From Microcaldota archaeon (GTDB lineage Archaea > Micrarchaeota > Micrarchaeia > Norongarragalinales > Norongarragalinaceae), in assembly GCA_018304285.1 (NCBI GenBank), contig JAGVWL010000027.1, positions 1 to 14,274 on the forward strand: a DNA stretch of 14,274 nucleotides, read 5' to 3'. The notes beneath the pieces are model-generated. The model was not told the origin of the DNA. It searched no databases and saw only the letters and a program-made list of their open reading frames with translations. Below, in pieces: positions 6,089-14,274 of this stretch (position 1 is its first letter; every line of letters starts with the position of its first letter). The translations under genes and the position numbers were made by a program.

Positions 6089-9000
6089 CTATGCAGGATA
6101 TGCGGTTATTATTGAACCGAGTTTATCCGGGTCATTTCCGATTATCACTTTTAGTGTTCTGTCGACGCCTTCTGGTTTGTACAGCACTTCCCCCAAAACC
6201 GGGTTTTTCTTTTCTACCGCTTCCATAATGAAATCGAGGACTTTATCATCAGTGCCCAGAGCCAATTCCGGGAATGCGTTCCTAATGTGTGCTATGCGGT
6301 CTGCTTTGATGTGGTCTAGACCCCATGCAGAGTTGCCTTGTTTTAGCGTGATTATCCCTCGTGTTTTTTTATTTCCCGCCAGCAATTCCCCGCTTGCGGT
6401 TACAATAGCACCCTCTTGGTTGGCATCAAACGATTTTCCGAAGCGGGTCACGCGATGGTTCGCCCCGCTGTAAATTACGTCTTGGGTTATCACATCGTCG
6501 GCCTTTGCGAGAAAGTTGCCTAGTTCTTCGGCAATTTTAGGGTCTTGATTTATCACTTTTTTCCCGAGTGCCTTTTTCGTCAGTTCGAAAATCTGACTTT
6601 GTTTCGAACCGAAGCGTTTGAACGAGGTGTACAGTGGTTCTAATGTCGTGTCGCCACGCAGAATCCCTTTAGCTTCGTTCAAGTCGGTAATCCTGTCTCC
6701 TACTTTCACCCACCCTACGCCGACGAACGGCACGAAAGCGAATGCCGTGTCCAAAACGCACCAAGCGCCCCTGCCGAAGTCGGCGTACCGTTCGTTCCAC
6801 AGCGTCGCTGCGAAGTGCCCGCAGTCGTTTGCGATGCTGCAAACGTCCCCGGCAATGTCAAAAACAGGAAGCACGCCCGCGAGGCTGCACGAGTCTAACG
6901 CCGTTTCAAGCATCACCATTTGCGACACTTGCGTGCCGCGGAACATGTCTTTCTGAACGAACAGGTTCAACCCGCGCAAGGCGTGCGGGTTGTTTCCGGA
7001 TAGGATGAGCGCATACTTCTTTTCTCCCAGAAAACCGTCTCCCCAAACGTTTCTTTCTATCGAAATGGTGTCTGCAATCGCCCCGAACCAGGGGATGCAT
7101 TTTATCGCGTTGTTGTTTTGCCTGTCTCCAATCAAAACAAGCGTTTTTCCCCTCAACAGCACGGTATCGCAAGTTATGTCGCCGGAATGCAAGTCCGACT
7201 CTATTATTACGCCGGGGAATTTTGTCGTCAGGGTAGTCTTAAATTCGGAAATGCGGTTTTGCATTTCCTGCGTGGGCGAGTCTGGAGTTACGAACTGAAT
7301 GCGGTTTGCCGGCTTGAACAAGTCGGGCAGGTCTTTGAACGGTTTTTCTACTTTTGGGATGAACGCGTTGTCGCTGTAAATGTAGTTTGTTTCAGGTTGT
7401 TGCCAAAACCACTGTCCCGATAACGCTCGGTAGTCGACGCGGTAGTGTGGTATTACGAAATCGTCTCCCAGTAAAACGACGCTTTTGCACGATGAGGCTA
7501 GACATTTTTGCTTGATGAAGTTTGAAACCGAGAGGGCGTAAGCGTTGTTGTCTGGAATTGAGGGGTCGAGCGGGTCGGAATAGTATTGAAAGAAAATGGT
7601 GAATGGGTTTCCAGCCAGGTAGTCGTTCAAATCGTATACGACCGTGTTTTTCTCTTGGGCTTTTTGGTATGCGGCTTCCAAAACGCTTTGTACGCCTCCG
7701 TAGTCGAAGGCATACCTGTCGAGCAGTTGGTTGCGGTTGGTTAGTATTATCGCTTTCGGGCTTCGCGTTATTTGTACCTGTTGGCTTGAAACCGTGCCGA
7801 ATGCGCCGGTCGCGTCGAAGTGGTATGCGGTTTCCTGCGCATCCGGCTTTACCGTGAACCTGCAGTTTGTTTCCCCAGCGTTGAGTGTAAGCTGGCCGTT
7901 AACGCAGTTGCCTGAAGTCACTTCGAAGGCGTTGGCGTCGAAAGAGAAGGTTATCGTTTGTTGTGTTTGGGATGTTATTTTGAGGGCGAGCAAGTCTGCC
8001 GGCTGCTTGAAGATAGTCACTCCTGTGCCCGCGTAATCGACGAAAAAGCCGGGTCTTGACGGGTTGTTTTCGCACCATCCGCTACGACGGTCTGGGGCTA
8101 TTTGGCATGCTTGGTTCAAGTTGCAGTCTTGAACCAAACCCCGTTCGTAGCAAGGGTCTTGGTCGAAGTTGGTTTTGCAGGCGTAAACGTCGCCCGCGCT
8201 ACAAGTGTACTCATCATGGTCTGAACATTCGTTGGAGCATTGGTTTTGGCACGCCCCGTTTGAGCAAGTCTGCCAATAGCTGCAGTTTTCGATGAGCCTT
8301 TGTTCGTCCCCCTGCGAGCAGAAGGCATTCCAGTGCCCGGCGCTGTTGCAAGTGTACGTCCTGTACGTCCGGTAGACGTCCCCCGTGCTGCAGAAATTAT
8401 TGCTTACGAATCCGTCCGTTCCACAATCTGTGTTTGAAGAGCACGCGGGATAGCCGCATTCGCTGTTGTAGTTGCAGGCACCCGTACAGCATTCGGGCGT
8501 GCTTGTGCCCGGATTAGAGCAAGAGTTTCCGTTTTGCTTGCAGTTCGCACACTGGCTTCCCGAGCAGTATGTCCCGGGATTGCAGTTCTGGCCTCCGCCC
8601 CATTGATAGCAGCCGTTGCCGTAGTCGCCGCAGGTTTCCAAGTTGAACATGTTGGAGCACCTTTGCGCCCCGTTAGTGCATTGATTGGTGCACCGAACGT
8701 ACGGATTGGGGTTGGTGGAAAAAGAGTTTTTCGAAGAAACATCGGTAGGATTATTCCCCTGCCTGCAAAATGAGAGTATGAATGTTTTGTGAACGTAATT
8801 GCCGGTTTCAGGCCATCCCGGGCTATAGCTCCATCCAGTGTCAAATGCCCGGTTCTGGTTCGCATTGAGGTAGTATGATGCGGGAAAGAGGTAGTGCCCC
8901 AAAATTTGTCCAGAAGGACGGAAAAGGTCGGTAAAGAGGTAGTAGAGTATCGTAAAAGAGTTTTGGTTGTAATATGTGAAACCCGCGGACGTAAGCGGCT

Positions 9001-9490
9001 CGTTCGCACTGAAGCTCGATTTGGTTGCGTGACCGTCCGAGCTTGATATGGAGCACGCCTGGGTTTTTCCAGCAGTTATTTCGTACGGCGCGCTCGAATC
9101 ATAATCGCTATTCCACCCGTATACCTTGACGTAGAAATAACTCGCAGAAACCGTTGTAGTGCAATCCTCCGTTACGCCCCTTAGTGCTTGACATGTTTTC
9201 ACAGGGTTGCCGGTGCAGCTGTCATATATTTTGATGTCATAATCCCTGTTGTTCGGGGGAACGACTATTACGTGCACGGGTAGGGTTCCCGAATAGCCGA
9301 AATCTCCCCTGTACCAGTCGACATCGCCAGAGTCATCTATTTTTTCTTCGTAAAACGTTTCAGGATGCCCCAGTTGGTTGAAGACGGTGGTACCGCAATT
9401 GTCGTTGTCGCCGTCGGCCCAGGCGTTTTGCGGTGCTAGAACCATTAATGCCAGGAGCGCTAGTGCAATGCGGTAATCCAGTTTGTGCAA
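6089..9490 (-). CDS. Secreted multidomain polymorphic-toxin-like protein with C-terminal nuclease-like module
   Basis: This 1133-aa protein starts at TTG 9490, 4 nt after the upstream stop. Signal peptide: ALALLALMVLAPQNAWA, cut after A25. Domains in order, by eye: PPC-like beta domain (about 30-140, with GDVDWYRGDF); cysteine-rich region (about 255-475); Ig-like (480-575); a C25 N-subdomain-like stretch (577-750, VVLLGDDFVIP and YSDNAF); an S-layer-like stretch (755-850, KTLVLIGD); a hydrophobic pre-toxin-like segment (865-935, VLPVFDIAGDV and FVPFVGVGWVKVGDR); and a C-terminal module (1045-1133) with GNSAWGLDHIKADR and the ending IGN...IITAYPA. The last two resemble the PT-TG linker and BECR/EndoU/colicin-D-like nucleases of bacterial polymorphic toxins; H1060 and R1065 are possible catalytic residues. 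RNase activity is inference. The next gene is the immunity candidate. A plain cell-surface protein is the alternative. Confidence 0.65.
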   Translation of the reverse strand: MHKLDYRIALALLALMVLAPQNAWADGDNDNCGTTVFNQLGHPETFYEEKIDDSGDVDWYRGDFGYSGTLPVHVIVVPPNNRDYDIKIYDSCTGNPVKTCQALRGVTEDCTTTVSASYFYVKVYGWNSDYDSSAPYEITAGKTQACSISSSDGHATKSSFSANEPLTSAGFTYYNQNSFTILYYLFTDLFRPSGQILGHYLFPASYYLNANQNRAFDTGWSYSPGWPETGNYVHKTFILSFCRQGNNPTDVSSKNSFSTNPNPYVRCTNQCTNGAQRCSNMFNLETCGDYGNGCYQWGGGQNCNPGTYCSGSQCANCKQNGNSCSNPGTSTPECCTGACNYNSECGYPACSSNTDCGTDGFVSNNFCSTGDVYRTYRTYTCNSAGHWNAFCSQGDEQRLIENCSYWQTCSNGACQNQCSNECSDHDEYTCSAGDVYACKTNFDQDPCYERGLVQDCNLNQACQIAPDRRSGWCENNPSRPGFFVDYAGTGVTIFKQPADLLALKITSQTQQTITFSFDANAFEVTSGNCVNGQLTLNAGETNCRFTVKPDAQETAYHFDATGAFGTVSSQQVQITRSPKAIILTNRNQLLDRYAFDYGGVQSVLEAAYQKAQEKNTVVYDLNDYLAGNPFTIFFQYYSDPLDPSIPDNNAYALSVSNFIKQKCLASSCKSVVLLGDDFVIPHYRVDYRALSGQWFWQQPETNYIYSDNAFIPKVEKPFKDLPDLFKPANRIQFVTPDSPTQEMQNRISEFKTTLTTKFPGVIIESDLHSGDITCDTVLLRGKTLVLIGDRQNNNAIKCIPWFGAIADTISIERNVWGDGFLGEKKYALILSGNNPHALRGLNLFVQKDMFRGTQVSQMVMLETALDSCSLAGVLPVFDIAGDVCSIANDCGHFAATLWNERYADFGRGAWCVLDTAFAFVPFVGVGWVKVGDRITDLNEAKGILRGDTTLEPLYTSFKRFGSKQSQIFELTKKALGKKVINQDPKIAEELGNFLAKADDVITQDVIYSGANHRVTRFGKSFDANQEGAIVTASGELLAGNKKTRGIITLKQGNSAWGLDHIKADRIAHIRNAFPELALGTDDKVLDFIMEAVEKKNPVLGEVLYKPEGVDRTLKVIIGNDPDKLGSIITAYPA

Positions 9491-9494
9491 AAAC

Positions 9495-11501
9495 TCATCC
9501 GCCGACTAGGAATTTCCACCACGGTCTGCTTGCGCTTATCAGTTTCCCGTTCGTCGCGTCGATGGTTGCTCCGACCGGGTATTCGACGGGAATCAACCAC
9601 AAGATTTTAGCTTTCTTGGTTCCATCGATTTGGTAAGCTATGCCGCTATCGGTTTTTTTGAGTTTGATTTGGCGGTCCGCCATTGCTCCGAGCTCTTCTG
9701 TTGCGGTTGCAAGCACTCCGTCAGGCAACGCTTTGAGTTCGGTCTCTTCGATTGTGAGGCCTTGCTCGCTGAAGCCCAGCCTGGAATCCGCGGGCGCGGT
9801 CGCCGTAACGCCTCCGGACTCGATTGCAATGCCGTTCGAATCGCGCGAAATCTTGAGGCGCCCCTGTTTTTCTCCGGAAAACCTCAATTCCACGCTCCTG
9901 CTCGAAAGCGTTTTGGCTTCGGTTTCGCTTGCTATCGTCGGCGTCGGAGCTTTCGAGTTTTGATTTTCAACTTTCCCCTGCTGGTTGGAGGGAGGGATTT
10001 GGTAGCTGCCGTCAAGCGAAAGGTAGAGCCCGTCGATTATTGAAATGGAATCGACTTTGTTTGCGGGCAGAGTGGCGTGAATGTCCTGGTTTTGGTCAAT
10101 GCTTCTGACCGATCCGCCCTCCTGTTCAATGCTTTGCACGGTCTTGTCCAGGCCGTTTTGACCTAGGGTTATTTTGATGTCGAGCGGTTGGCTGCTTTCC
10201 CCTAAATAATCAAGATAGTCAGCAAGTTGAGAATCCATGCCGGTGTGTCTTTTCTTGGGGTTGTCCGGTGCAGGGACTTTCTTGGGCTCGAGGTTCAGGG
10301 GCATGAAGTTTTTGGAAGGCACGGGCCTTCCGTTCAAAACCCCTTCCACCGCGTCTTGGAACGCGTCGTAGCCGTACGCGCCCGTAATCCTGTTTTCGCC
10401 GACGAATACGGTCGGCACGCCCTCCACGTTGTCCGCCTTCGCCTGCATGATATTGTTGTCTACCGTCTGCTTTGCCCCCCCGGATGAAATGCATGTTTCG
10501 AACGTGGCAGAATTCAATCCTATTTCCTGTGCGTGTTTTTCCAACAGCGCCTGGTCTTGGCGTTGTCCGGTGCTTTCGAAGACTTTTTGCTTGAACTCCT
10601 CGAACTTCCCTTGGCTTAGCGCGCATTCGCTCGCTTCAGCGACTTCCCTTGCGAACGCGTACAGTTCTTCGAGCGGGTAGTGCCTGAACTCAAGCTCTAT
10701 CCTACTTCCGTATTCGGATTTGAGCTTCTTGTTCAATACCGAGTCGACCGCCTGCGCAAAGTGGCTTTGCAAGTCCGAATAAAACACTACTCTCGCGACT
10801 GCTTCTGGCGAGCGTGCGGGTCCGGAAACGAAATACTCTCCCGACACGCTTATTTGCGATGCAGAAACGCATTGCTCTGTTCCTTGTGAATTAGGCATGC
10901 ACGCTACGGTTATCGGTTGGGCTTGGGCGCTAGGCTGGGAAACTTGGCTTGGTTTAGGTGAAGTGGAGGGCGTTGCAATTACTCCCTCGACGATGGCTTC
11001 AAGTTCGTTGAAAGATTTCGTGCCTTGGATTATCCTGCCGTTTATCTCGAACGCCGGAACTCCCAAAACGCCTTTTTCGCTTGCCTCCGCAAAGTCGGAA
11101 TTCACTTTCTGGGCTTTCCGGCTTGAATCCAAACATTCGTTGAATTTCAGGGTGTCGATGCCGTTGATTGCAGCCGCATGGGCTTTAAGGGACGGGATGC
11201 CCAGCGAGTTTTGGTTTGCCAGCAAAACACGCTTGTATTCATTGAATTTGCCTTGGTCTCGTGCGCATTCGCTCGCCTCGGCCGCCTTGAATGAATTCGG
11301 GAATATGTTTGTAATTGGAAAGTGCTTCACTTGTACTTCGAGCCTTCCGGCGTACTGGCGTTCAAGCTGGTCGAGCGCAGTTTGCTGCTGTGCGACGAAC
11401 GGGCTTTGCAAGTCGACGTATTCCGTCAAAATGGCTTGCGCGACAACCCCGCTAGAAAGAAAGATCAACGCCGCTGAAAACGCGTAAATATTCAACCCCA
11501 T
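9495..11501 (-). CDS. Secreted protein with tandem DsbA-like domains lacking CxxC, plus C-terminal beta domains
   Basis: The ATG at 11501 (668 aa) is chosen because the TATA-like box at 11535-11541 predicts transcription from about 11513 and GGGGTGG sits 4 nt before the ATG; in-frame ATGs at 11531 and 11537 would add arginines to the signal peptide. Signal: MGLNIYAFSAALIFLSSGVVAQA. Two DsbA/Thioredoxin_4-like domains follow (24-175 and 235-392), each with YxDLQS, AEASECAxxQGKF, a second Cys (C123, C337) and a cis-Pro loop (GVPAF, P149; GVPTV, P363). The redox site normally CPFC is SPFV (33-36) and SHFA (246-249), so neither can do thiol exchange. C79/C123 and C292/C337 probably form structural disulfides. 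Residues 425-500 resemble an I9-like prodomain; the end (LWLIPVEYPVGATIDATNGK, then RPWWKFLVGG) resembles a PepSY-like domain. Possibly a chaperone for the cysteine-rich neighbour. Confidence 0.75.
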   Translation of the reverse strand: MGLNIYAFSAALIFLSSGVVAQAILTEYVDLQSPFVAQQQTALDQLERQYAGRLEVQVKHFPITNIFPNSFKAAEASECARDQGKFNEYKRVLLANQNSLGIPSLKAHAAAINGIDTLKFNECLDSSRKAQKVNSDFAEASEKGVLGVPAFEINGRIIQGTKSFNELEAIVEGVIATPSTSPKPSQVSQPSAQAQPITVACMPNSQGTEQCVSASQISVSGEYFVSGPARSPEAVARVVFYSDLQSHFAQAVDSVLNKKLKSEYGSRIELEFRHYPLEELYAFAREVAEASECALSQGKFEEFKQKVFESTGQRQDQALLEKHAQEIGLNSATFETCISSGGAKQTVDNNIMQAKADNVEGVPTVFVGENRITGAYGYDAFQDAVEGVLNGRPVPSKNFMPLNLEPKKVPAPDNPKKRHTGMDSQLADYLDYLGESSQPLDIKITLGQNGLDKTVQSIEQEGGSVRSIDQNQDIHATLPANKVDSISIIDGLYLSLDGSYQIPPSNQQGKVENQNSKAPTPTIASETEAKTLSSRSVELRFSGEKQGRLKISRDSNGIAIESGGVTATAPADSRLGFSEQGLTIEETELKALPDGVLATATEELGAMADRQIKLKKTDSGIAYQIDGTKKAKILWLIPVEYPVGATIDATNGKLISASRPWWKFLVGG

Positions 11502-11534
11502 TCTGCCACCCCAATTTAGTCGAGCTTCCATCCG

Positions 11535-11541
11535 CATATAA
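11535..11541 (-). promoter_or_regulatory. TATA-like box of the four-gene secreted operon
   Basis: The minus strand reads AACTTATATG here, preceded by an A-run (CCAAAAAAC). Its centre is about 25 nt before 11513, leaving a leader of about 12 nt before the ATG at 11501. It is the only promoter-like element I see between 11584 and 1650, so the four genes down to 1650 would share one transcript. Confidence 0.45.
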
Positions 11542-11584
11542 GTTTTTTGGTTGATTACTAGCTTCGTCCCTACCCTCCACCGTA

Positions 11585-11971
11585 TCATCGTTGCTGTTCG
11601 CTTTCCAGCGCATACGAGGGTTCTGGATAAATGTACTTCATCATCTTGATTTCGTCGAAGCTGGTGTACCCGTCCACCCAGTCGTAGAGCGAAACGCGCA
11701 TTTCCGAGTTTTGCACCCTGCCCGTGTCTATGTCGGAGTAGCTGCCGTCGTCGAGGTTGACGGCGCGCACGCGCGTGCCGTTCAAGTAAATGGCGAACTT
11801 CTTTTGCGTTCCGCCGTACGCGTTGATGGAATCGTTGGTGTCGTGCGTGACCCCGTCGGAAATGAACATGCAATCGGTGCATGGGCTGGAATAGCCGACG
11901 TCGACCTGGTGTGCGTTTCCGACGTCGAACCCAAAGTTGCTCGTGGTTTGCGCGGAGGTGCTTACGCTTGC
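11585..11971 (-). pseudogene. Frame-shifted C-terminal 128 codons of the surface protein
   Basis: This is the second half of the jelly-roll domain that should follow the gene piece at 11962-14274, but it lies in another frame. It has no start codon of its own at the join. In this frame the sequence continues the match to the paralogue ending at 1650: the segment around the join aligns residue for residue without a gap (HAK/RAK at one end, GF at the other), and the last 13 residues are PEPSYALESEQQR versus PEPAYTLESEQQR. One base appears to have been lost in the CTGCTGCA stretch (minus strand, 11976-11969), or the base is missing from the assembly. Confidence 0.75.
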
Positions 11972-14274
11972 AGCAGTTTGGCGTGGTTCAGTCCGCCTTG
12001 CAGGGTGGCTCGCTGGAGTGCAATGAGCCGGTTGTCGGATATTCCGCCGACGGTCACTACCCCTCCCGCTTCTGTGCAAGTCCCGTAATCGCAAACCCAT
12101 TTGCTCTCGTTAATCGAATTGTCGTTGAAGTCGTCGTACAGCCAATATACCGCCTCGTTGTTGTTGAACGGCGCGTTTTGCGTGTTTCCGTATTCCAGCG
12201 CGTAGTCGGCGCTGGAGCCGGAAGGAGTTATGGCGCGCTGGAGTTTGAACAGCACTTGCGTTTCTCCAGAATAGCATCCGGCGACGGCGCGGTCGATTTC
12301 TTTTGCCGCGATTTTGTCGAAAACCGCCAAATCACTGCAATCCGCCCGCATTTTGCCTGCCGCAATCAAGTTTTGCGTGTCGAGCGTAACGTTTGCAGTG
12401 TAGTTAGCGTCGAGTTCGAGCGAATCGTTGTTGTTGGTAACGTTTAGCAGGCGCGCGTAGGCAAACGAGGAATTCCACCACGGCCCGTTTTCGGTGACGA
12501 CGAACTGCCGGACGCCAGTAGAATTCCAGTTGCCCGCGGAATCGTTGAAGTAAAACGCCCACTGCACCGTGGTGTTGCTTGCGGGCAGGGTTTTCGCGGA
12601 GTAAGCGAAAGCGTTTTGCGTTCCGCCGAGCGGAACCCACGAGCCGTTTTGCATTTCTCCAGTCGCGTTGTCCCATGCGAACACGAACCCGCTCAATCCG
12701 TTGGCGTCGCTTGCATTGGAATAAAACATTGCATCGGAATATTCGCCTGTGGAATTCACGCCGAACGAGAAAACATCGGGCGGAGTGAGGTCGACGGTGA
12801 ACGTCCTGGTTTCGGACGGGCTGGAGTTTTGACTGCCCTCGGCTGCAACTGCAAACCACGAATGCTGCCCTTCCTGCAAGCCGGTCCAGTTGAATTGCGT
12901 GTTGCGCCCGTAGTAAAGCAATGCCGGCGTGCCGTTGCCTTCGGCTCCGTAAACGTAGAATGAAGCGTTGCGCGTGTAGTACTCGCTGGAATTGTATTCC
13001 AGCAACACGCTTGAAGCGCTGGTGATAAAGCCGTCCGGCGGGGCGAGCAGTTCGGGCGCCAAGGGCGGGAAAGAACCGCGGCCGTAAAGCCAGTTGAACG
13101 CATTGGCCAAAAGCTGGCTTTGCGATTGCGCGTTTTCGACCGATTCTATCGCGAAAGCGAAGTAAAGCATTTTCTTTTGCGGAGTAGACGCGATGATGGC
13201 GTAATCGCCATTCTGCCATTGTGCGATTCCTTGCGAGGAAGGAAGTATCGGCTGGAGCGAGTCGGGATACCGCCCGCGCGAGCCGTTTGCCGAAAGGGAG
13301 GGTATTCCAGCGAAAACCTGGTGGTTCAAGAGCGTTAGGGTGGAAAGCGAACCGTTCAAGTCCAAATCGCCGGCGTAGGATGCGTTGAACCATGCGAGTG
13401 TCGAGTCGTTCTGGTGGTCGAAGCCTATGTCCGCGCCTTCAAGCAAAACCGGGCCCGAGTAGTTCGACAGCGCGTCGAAATCTTCTTCACCCAGAACCTG
13501 CCCGTTGTAGTTGCCCGCGCTCCAAACTACGAAATTGTATTTGCTGAGGTTTTCGGCGGTCACTTGTCCGTCTACAGCTTCGTCCCAAGAGCTCGTGCAA
13601 TACCCTTGCTCGCGCAACTCTTGGAAGAACAGCGCCCCGCTTTCGCCTCCCTCGTTGAATTCCACGTCGGAATCATTGACCACGAGGACGAAGCCAGGCT
13701 TGGTGCATTTGTATACCGTCGCATTCAAGGAATTGTCGGTGTAATTGAAGTCGCCTTGGTTTTCCACCCTCACTTGCAAGTCGTTCCTTCCGGAAGTGAA
13801 GTTGATGAACGCCGGTATTTGTTTTTTTTGCCCTGCGGCCATGAACAAGTATTTTGAGTAAATCTGTTGCGAGCCGCGGGTGACGAACAGCGTCGCGTAA
13901 GTGCTGTTTCCTCCGTAGTTGGAAACGTTGATTTTCAAGCCGGTAACGATGGTGGCGTTGATTCTAGTTGCACTGATTACCGTGAGGTTGGAAGAGAAGT
14001 TTCCGCCGCTAGAGTTTGGCGGCGTTGTGGGCGCGGGCTGGGGGAGGATTACGCTTTCCACGCGCAAGTCGGCTTGCGTGGGCGCAGTGTAGACTTCGAT
14101 GGTTTTAGAGTCGTTGGCGTAGTCGAGCTCGGGCGCGTTGAAATCGTCGTTGGCTTTCACTTCCAGCGCGTGCAAGCCGTAGGGAAGCGTGAGCGTAAAG
14201 TTTTCGCTTTGGTTCTGCGTTTGGCGCGAGAAAAGCTTTTGCCCGTCGACGTAAACGCCGTAGGAAAACGGCGC
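11962..14274 (-). CDS. Large surface protein, 5'-partial: Ig-like, GATase-like, DUF2341, start of jelly-roll; frame disrupted at its end
   Basis: The reading frame is open through the right edge, so the true start and signal peptide are missing. The stretch beyond 14175 still codes (GVYVDGQKLFS, FTLTLPYG). In order: Ig/CARDB-like domains; a GATase-like/ThuA-type domain (about 13716-13085; VLVVNDSDVEF, YNFVVWSAGNY, PVLLEGADIGF) with no evident catalytic Cys; Ig-like domains (FITSASSVLLEY, DLTPPDVF); DUF2341 (about 12480-12170; WWNSSFAYARLLNV, ALEYGN); and the first part of a jelly-roll domain (YWLYDDFNDNSINESKW). It is rich in N-x-S/T sequons. It ends early at the TAA at 11964-11962 in the middle of the jelly-roll, and the rest of that domain lies in another frame at 11585-11971. 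Its C-terminal half is a paralogue of the 1304-aa protein. A surface adhesin or scaffold role is likely. Confidence 0.85.
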   Translation of the reverse strand, partial: APFSYGVYVDGQKLFSRQTQNQSENFTLTLPYGLHALEVKANDDFNAPELDYANDSKTIEVYTAPTQADLRVESVILPQPAPTTPPNSSGGNFSSNLTVISATRINATIVTGLKINVSNYGGNSTYATLFVTRGSQQIYSKYLFMAAGQKKQIPAFINFTSGRNDLQVRVENQGDFNYTDNSLNATVYKCTKPGFVLVVNDSDVEFNEGGESGALFFQELREQGYCTSSWDEAVDGQVTAENLSKYNFVVWSAGNYNGQVLGEEDFDALSNYSGPVLLEGADIGFDHQNDSTLAWFNASYAGDLDLNGSLSTLTLLNHQVFAGIPSLSANGSRGRYPDSLQPILPSSQGIAQWQNGDYAIIASTPQKKMLYFAFAIESVENAQSQSQLLANAFNWLYGRGSFPPLAPELLAPPDGFITSASSVLLEYNSSEYYTRNASFYVYGAEGNGTPALLYYGRNTQFNWTGLQEGQHSWFAVAAEGSQNSSPSETRTFTVDLTPPDVFSFGVNSTGEYSDAMFYSNASDANGLSGFVFAWDNATGEMQNGSWVPLGGTQNAFAYSAKTLPASNTTVQWAFYFNDSAGNWNSTGVRQFVVTENGPWWNSSFAYARLLNVTNNNDSLELDANYTANVTLDTQNLIAAGKMRADCSDLAVFDKIAAKEIDRAVAGCYSGETQVLFKLQRAITPSGSSADYALEYGNTQNAPFNNNEAVYWLYDDFNDNSINESKWVCDYGTCTEAGGVVTVGGISDNRLIALQRATLQGGLNHAKLLQA
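12518..12561. repeat. 44-bp exact repeat, copy 2 (inside the partial surface-protein gene)
   Basis: Identical to 2593-2636 in the paralogous gene and in the same orientation, about 9.9 kb apart. Such a pair could allow recombination that deletes the operon between the two genes. Confidence 0.9.

Noticed and set aside
5991..6473. Plus-strand open frame of 160 codons across the toxin/immunity junction
   Set aside because: It is antisense to two well-supported genes and has no SD site or domain.
11962..11980. Programmed -1 ribosomal frameshift
   Set aside because: The site is not a canonical X-XXY-YYZ slippery heptamer and I see no clear pseudoknot; a one-base deletion or assembly error is simpler.
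12404..13393. Minus-strand open frame of 329 codons in another frame
   Set aside because: It is a shadow of the surface-protein gene, highly arginine-rich with no recognisable domain, whereas the other frame has clear Ig-like and DUF2341 motifs.

Overview
The window looks archaeal, most likely from a DPANN-type lineage. Genes are preceded by TATA-like boxes at archaeal spacing, one gene appears leaderless, other starts carry GGTG/GAGGTGAT Shine-Dalgarno (SD) sites, and the large exported proteins are rich in N-x-S/T sequons and carry DUF2341/jelly-roll modules common in such genomes. This placement is inference. Every gene supported here lies on the minus strand, so the window is read from high to low coordinates.

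Region A (14274-11585) is the 3' part of a large surface protein with Ig-like, GATase-like, DUF2341 and jelly-roll domains. A single-base frame disruption near 11971 separates its last 128 codons from the rest. Region B (11541-1650) is a tight four-gene operon behind one TATA-like box. It encodes a secreted protein with two DsbA-like domains that have lost their redox cysteines; a 1133-aa secreted, cysteine-rich multidomain protein whose C-terminus looks like a polymorphic-toxin nuclease module; a 167-aa cytosolic protein in the position of an immunity protein; and a 1304-aa secreted protein with a catalytically degenerate gingipain (C25)-like domain and the same DUF2341/jelly-roll tail as the protein of region A. 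Gaps are 4, 19 and 1 nt.

Region C (1649-521) holds a repeat-rich intergenic stretch, a GC-rich hairpin and a Fic-domain gene with a TATA box placed for a leaderless mRNA. Region D (520-1) holds a small cysteine-bearing HTH regulator whose TATA box lies inside a perfect 15-bp palindrome (probable autoregulation). It is followed after 21 nt by the first 14 codons of a gene resembling sufC (Fe-S cluster assembly ATPase).

The main point of interest is region B: it reads as an archaeal secreted polymorphic toxin with an adjacent immunity candidate, flanked by secreted accessory proteins. Domain calls were made by eye from motifs and need profile searches to confirm.
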